Below, piece by piece: positions 38,701-50,700 of a DNA stretch of 64,000 bases. Location of the stretch: NCBI RefSeq assembly GCF_028769735.1, contig NC_088187.1, positions 12,197,183 to 12,261,182 of the forward strand, in the 5' to 3' direction. Source of the stretch: Zonotrichia leucophrys gambelii (lineage: Eukaryota; Chordata; Aves; Passeriformes; Passerellidae). Numbering within the stretch: position 1 is the first letter of the stretch; each line of letters starts with the position of its first letter. The notes under the pieces were generated by a model that did not search any database, was not told the origin of the DNA, and saw only the letters and a program-made list of their open reading frames with translations. The translations under genes were made by a program, and so were the position numbers.

Positions 38701-41700
38701 ACACCAACTCACTCATGACATTTTCTTAGCTTTTAGTACAAACTGAAGGAAGTAGATTTGAAACTCTTACACTGTACAATCTGTTCTCCCAATCCATCTC
38801 ACTAATGACACAAAATAACATGTCCACTTCTGTTCATTACTGTATCATACATAGGAGGAAACTGTGCCTTTTCATTACGGAAACCACACTAACTTCTCCA
38901 ACATTACATCTGCCTCCTCAGTCATTACTTACCACAGATACAGCTCCCCCTTAGAGGAAAACAGCCTCCACTTCTTCATCCTAACCAGAATTTGGAGTAC
39001 TTCAGGAACACACATTTGAATGGACTGCGCTTGACTGCTCGGCTCCCACTGATGTTTATCATTGTGAACTCACAACTTGCAGGTTTTCTGCTGTTGCATT
39101 CACTTCATATAATCCAGAAAAGTACTGAATAACATGTGCCATAGAATTTACATAATTTCATTAGAAACATTTAAGTTTCACGAACCACTTCATAAGACAC
39201 AGCAGTACTTCAATAAATGCTTGTTACTTAGTGTTAGAAACTGCATGTCTTTTCTGAGAAGAATGACTTAGGTGCTATGCAGACGCTATCTTGGATGCTG
39301 GGAATGACATCTATTTTGCTATGCTTAGCAATTACCATTTTTCCATAAGCATTAAATTTCTCTGAGAATGCCTAGTTTTCGTAATAGAACTGCAGTTCCT
39401 ATTATCAAATTTCTCTGAGAATGCCTCCTTTTCCTAAGAGAACTCTGGTTCCTATTATTTGCATTCACAGCCTTAGTTTTTCAGTTTCAGTCTTATTTGA
39501 TCAGAATTCAGTTTGGAAAAAAGAAAGATAAACACGTGGAATTGTCATCTTTAAGAACTCTACTTAGAGGCCAGTAGCTTTCCTTGTCTGAGTAACATCT
39601 GTACATTTCATTGTCCAGAATTTAACAAGCAGCAACCTGTCCTTTAGATAAACAGAGGTGGAGATTGCAGATGCACTGTTGCCTTACCAAACCAAAGCAT
39701 AAAGTAAATGAAATAACAAAACTAATGTCTCAAATACTTGAGGTTTTCCTAAGAACGAGGTATACAGATAATGGAAAACTCATGGCTATAACTATTGACC
39801 TGGCTAACATCAAAGGATAAATTCTGACTACAGAAGAGCTACTTTAGTATTATGAAAACTGTAAAGAGCATAAGCTATCAACGCCTACAACTTGCACCAT
39901 CCTGCCTGCAAGAGAGTGACAACTGGGAAAATGAAAAGTGAATTTTCTCGAGCAAGCTCAAGCAGTAGTGTTATAAGCTATAGTCTAAATAAAGTGTTTC
40001 AGCCACACCACTCAAGTTGCAGAAGATGAAGGCAGGGATTGGGAAAATGAAAACCATCCACTGCAGAAGATGACTGGCTTTGGGACTGTTTAAAGAACCT
40101 GAAAGTGCACGAGTCTGTGGGACCTGATGACACATGTCCGTCCACGGGTTCTGAGAGATCGGGCCGAGTAAATGGCTACACCACTATCCATCATATTTGA
40201 GATGTCATGGCAGTCCAGTGTAGCTCCCTCTGACTGGAAAGGGGAAACCATAACCCCCAGTTTTATAAAGGGAAATATGTCACACCTCAGTGCCTGGCAA
40301 AGTCATGTAACAGATCTTCTTGGAAACTATGCTAAAGCACATGGAAAATAAGGAGGTGATTGGTGTTAGACAACATAGCTTCACAAAAGCTGAATTGAGT
40401 CCAACAAATCTAGGGACCTTTTACAGTGTGGCTAAGCAGTGGTGGATGAGAGAAGAGCCACATGTATCACCCACCCGAACTTGTGCAAAGCACTGGATGC
40501 TGTGTTGCATGATATCCCTGTCTCTAAACTGCAGAGACACAGATTTGACGCACGGATCACTTGGTGGATAAGGAACTGGCCGGATGGTTGCACTCAAAGA
40601 ATTGTGGTCAGTGAGTTCGATGTCCAAGTGGAAAACAGCGATGAGTGGTGTTTGTCCCTCAGTATTGGGACCAGCGCTGTTCAAAATCTTTGTCAGCAAC
40701 ATGGACAGTGGAAACAAGTGTGTACCCTCAGCAAATCTGCTGACAACAACAAGCTGTGTGGTGCAGTCAACCGGCTGTAGGGAAAAGGATGCCATCCAAA
40801 GAGACCTTAACAAGCTTGAGAAGTGGGTCTTTGGGAGCTGCATGCAGTTCAACAAGGTCAACTGCAAGGTCCAGCATGTGGATCAGGTCAGCCTCAAGCA
40901 TAAGTACAGGCTGGGTGAAGAATGGATGGATCGTAATTAGCTCTGGGGAGAAAGACTTGGGTGTGTTCATGGATTAGAAGCTCAACATGACTCAGCAATG
41001 TGCACCTGCAGCCCAGAAAGCCAACCATATCCTGGGCTGCATCAAAAGAAAAGTGACCAGCAACTTGAGAGAGGGGATTTTTACCCTCTATCCTGCTCTT
41101 GTGAGACCCACGTGGAGTACTGTGTCCAGTTCTGGGGCCCCCAACACAAGAACAAAGCTGACAATGTTAGAATGAGTCCAGAGAAGAGCCACAAGTTGAC
41201 AACAGTGCTGGAGCACCTCTCCTACGAAGACAGGCGGAGAGAGTTGGCGCTGTTTAGTCTGGAGAAGAGAAGATGAAGACTTTGGGGAGAACTGAGAGTA
41301 GCCTTGCAGTACCCAAAGGGGGCTTGCAAGAAGGCTGAAGAGGGGCTATTCTCATGGCAGGTAAAAGTGCACATAGTGGCAAAACAAGGGTGAACGGCCT
41401 TAATCTGAAGGAGGGTAGATTTATTTATTAGGAAGAAATTCTTTACTATAAGGGCAGTGAGGCATTAGACCAGGTTGCCTAGATAGGTTGTGGACTCCCC
41501 ATCTCAGGAAATGTTCAAGGCCAGGCTGAATGGGATTCTGAGTAACCTGGCCTACTGGAAGGTTCTCTGCCCATGGCAGGGGGGTTGGAATGAGGTGATC
41601 TTTAAGGTCCCTTCCAATCCAACTCATTTCCCCTGCAAATCTCTCTTTCCCTCCAATTGCAACAGGCCCATGGGAATCTGTTCAAATTATACTAGTTACA

Positions 41701-44700
41701 CACCGTTATTTGTTCACCATGAGTAGATACCAGCAGTGGTTCACTGTCTTAAGAACTAAATGAATACAGCAGTCAATGAATTATTAGTTCTAACAAACTC
41801 AAGAGAAGATACTGACTAGGCCGCTTTTGAGACTGTAAAGAAGTCAACCAAGCAGACCTGTACTTGGAGCAGAGTGTGAAAAAGAGCAAATATGGAATGT
41901 GCCATTAAGCCAGATGGTACTATGGGCCCATATCACAAATTACACATCTGGATGTTTAAAGACCACTCAGAAAACAGCCCAAAGACCACTCAGAAAACTG
42001 CTCACTGCTCTCACAATGTTCACATTCTACAGGCCAGGCAGAACCAAAATGGATGTACAAGACCAACTGTATTACTCGTATTTTGAAATGTTTACAATAG
42101 TGTCACCTGCACAATGAGTGACATGTCACAAACGTAGCAAAAACATTAAAGATGTACTTGCACCTAAAACAATCAAGGGGCATTGCTACATTTCTGTCTG
42201 TTACTGCTATAACTCATTTATGTGACTGTTAACAGAGACAAAGCATCAGAGATTTGCTCAGAATGCCAAAGATCTGGCATATACATTTTGCCACAAAACC
42301 ATCTTTATATTAAAGTAAATGTTCAGGGAGAAGTCTGCATCACAGCCTCACATAATATTCAAGGTCAAAAAGGACTCCTGGAAATCATGTAGCCCAATCC
42401 CACTGCCCAAAGCACAGTCAACTAGAGCAAGACACTCAGGACAATGTCCAGTTGGGCTCCAAGCAATTTGGAAAAGGGAGACTCCACAACTTCTTTGGGC
42501 AACCTGTTACATTCCTTGCCCACCTTCATAGTAAAAGAAAGTTTCTCTGTACGTTTAAACGGAATTTCCTGTATTTCAATTTGTGCCCACTCTCCATAGT
42601 CCATTCACTTGATATTGCTGCAAACAGTCTGGTTGCACCTTCTTTACATTCTTCTACCAGGTATTTATGAAATTTACAAGATCCATAACTATGCACAATT
42701 CTCCCCTTTGTTTTCAAACTAATTAAAAATATTTAAACGTGAGAATTTCTGGTGGCAAGAATAGCACTTCAGTGAACAGTACAAGATGGTGAAACTTGTA
42801 CCAAAGCCAGTACAGAAAACCTCACCTACACTCTATTCTTGCCCAGTCATTTCTGTTCCTGTTCACCCCTTGTGCAAGCACAAGTATCTGTGCAGCTACA
42901 TGGTGAAACAAATCATTCAGCTTAAACTCCCCGCCACCCCAAATGCCACTTGGCTTTTATCACAATGGAATTGTTTCTCCAACCCACTTCACTCTCAGTC
43001 TTCATTAGATCGGGATGTACAGTCTGAATATCCATATCCACCCAGCCTCCATCTAAAAAACTGTTCTTTCAAGCAGTAAGATTTCATACGTAAGAACCTG
43101 TACTATCCAAAAGTAATTAACTCTGCCAATTAAATGATGAAGCTAAAAGGAAGCAAGTTAATTTTTTGTCAATGTGCTCTGTCAACAAGGAACAAGTCCC
43201 TGGCAAAAATTATGCACTTGGAGCTCCTGCACAGTAGTGAGGCATGATGGAAAAACCCCTAGGTCACTGCAATAGTCCTCCTAACATACTGCTTTCCCAG
43301 AAATGTTGCAGAATGTCTACAGATTGGCTGATTTCCATTTTGTAAGTAAGACTGAAAGTAAATTGTACAAAGCCAAGGCACACACTGTTTGGGACAAGAC
43401 TGTCAATATGCTGAGGAAGGATAGAAACACATTTAACACTGTTAGCCCTAAAAAGAAACATTCTTAGAATTTCTTTGCTAAGTCACTGTGAGCAGCAAGG
43501 ATGATTTCAGTGCAACTATGAATCATTATTATTTATCCTCCTGCCATTCTCTTGAAATGAGCCTTCTGCAACACATCCAGCATCCATGTATGTGGCCTCT
43601 TATGGGCTCTGAATTAAGAGCACTGCACTACAACCGTAGTGTTGTAGTGCAGTGCTCTTAATTCACTATGCTGTTTCTTCACTATTGCACCTTCTATTCT
43701 TCACCAAATGCTTCTTGCCTTTTCTGTACCAATATTGTGTGCTCTGCTGATCCAGAAACAAGATTCGCTATTGTCTCTTACTCTGCTTCCTCACTTATAA
43801 CAGGTATAAGAAACTCTATGAGTCAAGGAGCTACATCCCTTAACAGCAGGTTAAAATGCTGCACCTCTACAATTTTGCATCCTCTCATTGCTGTAAAGGT
43901 AAAAATAAAAATAAAAATTTCTTTATGCCCACATCATTCAGGCTAAATGTTGAGCATTTACATGAATGAACATCACCTGCAAAATCAGTATGAAATTACA
44001 TCAATTACCTGGCAAGTTCTTTTGGCAAATTAACTTTATCAAATCACCCTCATTTTTTCCAATACACAGATTTATTTTTTTTTTACCTGCGAAGTTGACA
44101 TGCGAGAGGTATCTTGTCGGCCTGTTAAATCAGACGAGGAGATATTGACTGGGGCACCACGATGTAATCTCATACTCACTTTCCTTTCTCGTTCCATACC
44201 GGATACTGGCCGAGGAGAGGTGTTGGCTGTGAGAAAAACAGTATTAGATTCTCATAATGAGAAATGGCATGTTAACAGTCACTGTAAAAATTACACTCTT
44301 GCTGTTTGCACACAAAAATTCCACATAACCAAACGAGGAATCAAGGCTGTTCGCCATTTCATAGAAATACAAGTATCAACTGCCAGGCAAGCAGCATATG
44401 TAAATATCTTCAATCTACTAAAAATCAAGGGAGAAAAAACCAAACCAAAAGGCCAAACTCTGCCCAGACACAAACTGCCAATTAGAGTAGTCTACAAGAA
44501 AGCACTTACCCAGCTACTTGCTTACTCACCAGCATGTGAAGTTGGGGTAAGGGGAGTAGGAGGAGCTACATCTTGCGTTCCTCTTATCCTGCCAGAAGCA
44601 GTGGAGGGTAATCCACGTACAGCTGGATTTCGTGTATGTCTTAATCTTTCCTCTCGTTCCCGTCTTTCACGTTCAGCATCTTCAGCTGCTCTGCTTGCAC

Positions 44701-47700
44701 CCTATGGGCCAAGAGTAGTGAACAACTTTGGGGATTACTCTTTACAACTGTATGTTTATAAAAGTACTGAAAAAGAAGTACTGGACAATGTGTGAACTGA
44801 AGTTTGAGAAGGCAACAGCTGCTTTGGTAAAATTTCTTGAGAACTGCTGTAAGTTGTGTTCATACAGCTGCTCGGACAGTCTTCAAAATGTTAATGTACA
44901 CGTGTACTGTTACGGCAGCTGGACACCTCCTCAAATGTTGCAAATGACCTTTGATAAAGATCAAAGTGGGAGAAAGTAGTAATTCCACAACCTAGCCTGG
45001 TGACTGCCCTAAAAGATCTAAGAAGCTGTCCACATTAACAGCTTTGAAACTGCAATTCAGTTGTCATCCAAGCCTTATAGCATGGATCCTGTATCTCCTG
45101 CCTTTCTCCTCATTTCCTGGTCTTTCTGTCTATACAGTAGAGTTGCCAAGAGGAAATATGGAAGACAATCTTACAGTATCAGTTAAGGTACTCAAAACTA
45201 ACAATGCAGTAACAGAACCCATCCAGAACAATTAAAAATTCCAAGTTTTAGAAAGCTGTGTGAGCTACTCACAAATTTCAGCATGTTCCAGTCAAATACA
45301 TAGTCATAGGAGAATCCTTGCCGATGAAAAAGGTTTCTGAATAATTGCCTTAAATAGGAATAGTCCGGCTTGTCATCAAAACGCAAAGAACGGCAGAAAT
45401 TCAAGTATGTGGCAAATTCAGCTGTAATTAAAGGAAACCTGTTTTTTTATCTAGAGCTTCACACTGGCTTTTTGTAATTCTGTGTCAAAAACACCCAAAC
45501 CACTCCAAACTTGAAAAGCAGGGAATCTTCTTAACATAAGAAAAAGAATAATGATTTAATACTAGAAATTCACTAAAGGAAACACTGTCATGTCAATTCT
45601 GAAAAAGAAATTATTTTTCTATCACAGAGCAGGCAAAGATCTCACTTTTTCGACAGCACAGAGAACCCAATAACACAGTTCTTTAACCAGCAGCTGGCGG
45701 GTGGGGGAGAAAAGTTTCAAAACTTTGCTTGGAACATATTGAACACAATTTATTGTGGGACATGGAACAGCATTTCTTTGTTAAGACACACAAGAGATTC
45801 ATGTCTGCTGTGTCACAAAACACACAAAAACTTTGTCTCCCAGGTAAGTAACGCCACATTTTTAATTTACAATAGTCTGAACACTTTTTTTAAAGGGCAA
45901 GCAAAATATTACAAAGGAAAAAAAAAGAATACTGTAGTGAATTCAGTGCACCAGAGAAAAGCAGCAGTATCAAAATAATAGCTTTTGACTTTAGATTTTC
46001 CCAAATGAAATAACAGAATAATTTATATTAAGAAAGAAATTCTAACTAACGGCACAAGAGAATCTGATTAGTCTTCCCTGCCTGTAAACCCCAGAGAAAA
46101 CATGTAATTCATGAATGTAAAGGAACATGCACGAAGCAACACTTGAAACACATAATGATGCATTTTCACACAACCCAAACAAAAACTATAGTTCTTGTCA
46201 TTGTAACAAGAGGGTGAAGAGACAGAACTCTTTGTGAAATTAAAATAGTCTCTGATGACAGCCAGTGTAACTATGTTTTAAAACAAACTGAAGTATCATT
46301 TTACAATACTCAAAAATGGCTTATTGTTGTTGAGGTGTAAAAAACTGAGGAACAGAACTGCTCCGAGGCATGATGCTAGGATACAGCAGTGTTTCTTATG
46401 CTTCTCACAAATTCTAATCCATCAGCAGGCGAAACCAGATGAACCTGAGATGATAATTCCCAAGCAAAACAACTGCAGTAGATAAGAGATGCATCTGACT
46501 ACACAATCCAATTCATCCAAGAAACAGTACCCGCACAGACAAAGGCAGTTTGTTAAAATGCTATTTGTCTGTTGCCAATTATCCAGCCAACAGGCACACA
46601 AAAATTACAGCACAAAACAGGGTACCATGCTACCCTTCCTCTTGAGGGCACTTAACAGTTGAGACAAGGGATCCCTAGAAATGCTCTATGAACACAAAAG
46701 ATCTGTCTTCAGCATAGTATTTTTACCACACGTGTGGTAAAATCATGGGGAGATAAGCAAGGGGAAGAGGAGAAGGAGAGAGACAGATGGTGAAAAAGAG
46801 TAGCAGAATTTAACATAAGGAAAGGAGATGTACCACTAAAAAATGAACACATAGTCCTAGTGTCACAGAAGAGTAACTTACAAGGATATCCTTTACACAA
46901 AACCTCAATGGGTGTAGACATTTTCTTTTCACTGATACGTTCGTATTTCTGCCTCTTTGTTGCTGCTTTCAGTCCCTGCCAGGGGAGGGAGCCCAGGTTA
47001 AAATACATCAGTACATAGCCCAAGGACTCCAAGTCATCTCTGCGAGATTGCTCTACAACAGCATAAAAAAGTGAACTCATTAGGTTTCATTTTCTACTGG
47101 CAAAACAAAAGTCTGTGCAACAAGATTGTTATAAAAACCCTTCCAAAACAAGAGACAGTTGAGTGTTACTATGCCCATGACAAACTCATTCAGTAAAAGA
47201 AAAGCCTTTTATCCTTACAGTTATTAAAAAATTGCTACATCCCAAGCATTACAAACTCAGACTGAACAGACTAATATAGACTGAATCCCACTTAATAAAG
47301 ATATACAAGGCCATGCAAGTTGTAGTCTTAGTGTCAAAAATAGGGACTGTCTCCTATGCCTCCCCAAAGCAACATCGACTTGAACTAAGATTACATGCAC
47401 CGACACTCTTGAAGTTTCTATTTATTGCCTTCCCCAGCTCACCAATTCCAAGATGAGTGTTGATGGATGCATAACGGGCAGTTCCCGTTAAGTTTTTATT
47501 TTCACGATATGGAATATGTTGATGAGTTCGAGCATCTCGATACTTTTTTGCTAGTCCAAAGTCTATTATGTAGACAAGATTGCCTTTCTTCCCCAGGCCC
47601 ATTAAGAAGTTATCTGGCTTCACATCTCGGTGGATGAAGTTCTTAGAGTGAATATATTCAATTCGACTAATCTAAATACAGAACCACAAAAAAAAAAAAA

Positions 47701-50700
47701 TCATTGTCAAGAGACTAAGCACACATCTTTTTCTGACAAAAACACTAGAAATGGTGTCTAAATAATGAAAGAGGCAACTCCCCTTTCTATTGTAAAATAT
47801 AAGGGAATTAAAAAGAACAATTTAGAAGACAACAGACAAACCTTTCCAGCTCTTTGCCCGTGTGTATTTTACAAAACCAGGACAATCTGTTTCCAAAAAC
47901 TTTCTAGGGGAAATTTCTTAGTCTTTGAACAGTGCAACACCCGGTTTGCAAACAGTGCAGTTTCAGTTTTTAAAGAAGAACGGCTAATCACTTTTCATGG
48001 GATAGTTTGGATTTACAAAAACAGAGCTACTTTTGATTTTTGCTCTATTAATACAGCCTATTCAGCTCTAAATTTTAGAAATAAAATGAATATGATAAAA
48101 AAAATTCTATATCCCAACATATTTGACTACCAAGGTAACAAAGTCATTACCTACCATTTGGTCAGCAAGTAATAGGACTGTCTTGAGACTAAATTTCCTT
48201 GAACAAAAATTGAAGAGATCTTCAAGACTCGGTCCCAACAACTCCATCACCATAACATTGTAGTCCCCTTCAGCTCCACACCACTTAATTGTGGGAATAC
48301 CCACTAGGAAAAAATAAATAATTTATTCAGTATAACATTTTGATTTATATAATTGATGCACACAAATCTTCAAGGCTCTTAATATTAATTCTGAGTGTCA
48401 TTCCCATTAATGTTTCCATTTACAGCAAAGCCTAATATTTTATGTTCAGACATTCCAAATTAAATGTGGGACAACTTCTAGCAGAATCTATACAAAATTC
48501 TAGCAACAGAGGTCTAAAAAGAGCCTTTTTTCTTTTCCCCAGAAACCTTCTAGTCTTCATGCTTATCTTGTAACTTTAAAGTATTGAGCATCTTTGTTGG
48601 ATTTGAACCCTAAGCATTTTACCAAGAGTAATATTCATGTAGTCTCTAGGATGCAATAAGGCACAAATCAGGAGTTTGAAAATAAAACCCTGACCACCCA
48701 CTACGAGGAAAGCCTTAGAAATTAACTTAGTTTTAAAGCCTACAAAATCACCATGAAATATCTGTGTCCTCCATCAAAATTTGCAATGAATTTCTGCCCT
48801 TCCTTCATATTCTTGTCTTTCCTTCAGTTTCATGGTATTTGCTGTTTGGTGAATCTCTACCAAAGCAGCATTGTTCATGAGATGCATTATTCATTCAGTT
48901 TTACAGTATGATAATTAGCCCAAATTTATGGAGGAAGTCAGGAACCTTATTTCACAAAAAAAAAACAGAAATGCTCAAATATTTTGAAATAAATCACCAC
49001 GTAGGTAGCCTTATTCAGATTTTCAAATGCCTTACTCAGAGTTAATTCTATGCATTTTGGTGTGAAATGCCGTAATTCGCTGAATTTACAGGAAGCATGA
49101 TATTCTATGAAGGCTATTTCGGTTACATACAGGTGGCAACCGAATTATGAGGGAATTAAAAAGTAACTAAATGCAAATACATACTATTATCAATTTCTAG
49201 AGGTCTTATTACCCTACTTGGCATGTACTTGAGATACAGCATGGAATGTACTCTTCATGCAAAGCACATCCTCATTTGGGAAGAATTCAAGGGACTATAA
49301 AACAAACACAAAACTGAACTACACCGGGTTTATGTCCCAGAACTGCATAGGAATGTTACATTTCCAGAATTCCAAAATATATGAGCAAGTTACTGTAGCA
49401 AAGCAACACACAGTAGCTAAGAAGTTGCTGCATTCCAATTCTCCACTACCAGAGCCATTTTGTCTTTGAACTCTCCCAGCAAGGAAATATTTGTACCACA
49501 GACAAAAATAATACTAACATGCACAACAAAAATTAACCTGATTGCTAAAAGTTTAGAATTGTGCTACTATAATACGCAAGTCAAGTGAAATGGTCCAAAG
49601 TAGCGGTTACCATCTTTCACTGATCCACGAGAATCAGAAATAAAGCACTGTTCTGAGATGAAACTTTGTTTCACATTGCACAAGGTCCTCCCACTTCAAT
49701 ATTTTGGGAACCATGAGAAACTTTGGAGGATCTTACTGGTTATCATGAAGCATGATAGCCGTGGATTTAGAACTGCTCCTCTACAACCCTTGCAGAACTA
49801 AAATGCTGCTCTTTATCTATCCTGCTGCCTTTCCCACCTTCTCCTTATTTCTCAAAAGAGATCCCAAACATTAACTGTCAGGTGGCAGACAGATCAAAGG
49901 TGTAAAAGCAGTAAAATCTTTGAAGAAGGAAAATAGTTTGCTTGCCTCCACCCTGCATCATTTTGTAGATTTTACTCTCGATGTGGAGCTGAGGATGTTT
50001 GGTTTTCACACATTCCAACTTTATTGCAACCTCCTCTCCGGCAGCAATATCAGTTCCTAAAACCAGAAGAATTAAAACATTGGTCAAAATATTTTTAAGA
50101 TGCATTTCCTTTGCCAAGACCGAAACAAAATGAGCATCAACAAACTACTCCTCAATGGCAAACATACCACTGAGGAGTAGTTTAGTGATTAAGTACTTTC
50201 AGCCACAATTACCTAAAAATTCTTCTGAAACTTTACAGACACTCTCCAACAGACTAGGATTACAAGAGAAAACTATTGTATAATGAGAATCCAAAATTGC
50301 TGCTATCCCATTGGAACAAACAAACAAACAAACCCCAGATAAACAACAAAACTAAATCAAGTGTGTCTTCTCAGGAATGTCTTTCCACTTCCAGTTTGTG
50401 GTAAAAACGGTCAGAATTAATCTTTATGAACATGGCAAATTGACCCGCCAATGGAAGAAGTACTAAGAATTCAAATCATCTCCTCTTATGTCTTGGAAAT
50501 AGAGGCTACAATTTCCCTAGATCTCAACATAGTCCGGCTATACCCTGACACCTCATTTTACTTGGCTGGAAGGCAGCTTATCTAGACTAAAGAATGTGCA
50601 GTCCGCAAAAGCTTTCTTTTAAATCTCATTAAATTCTTGTTTTAAGAATCAAAAAAGGCTTACCTGTTCACTTTCAAAGTATGTAGGGAGAAACTGACAT

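Noticed and set aside
40320..41276. Reverse-transcriptase-like frames as a host gene
   Set aside because: They are frame-shifted pieces of a CR1 LINE ending at the typical CR1 3' terminus.
44100..44795. Plus-strand frame of 231 codons
   Set aside because: Antisense shadow of CSNK1D exons 7 and 8.
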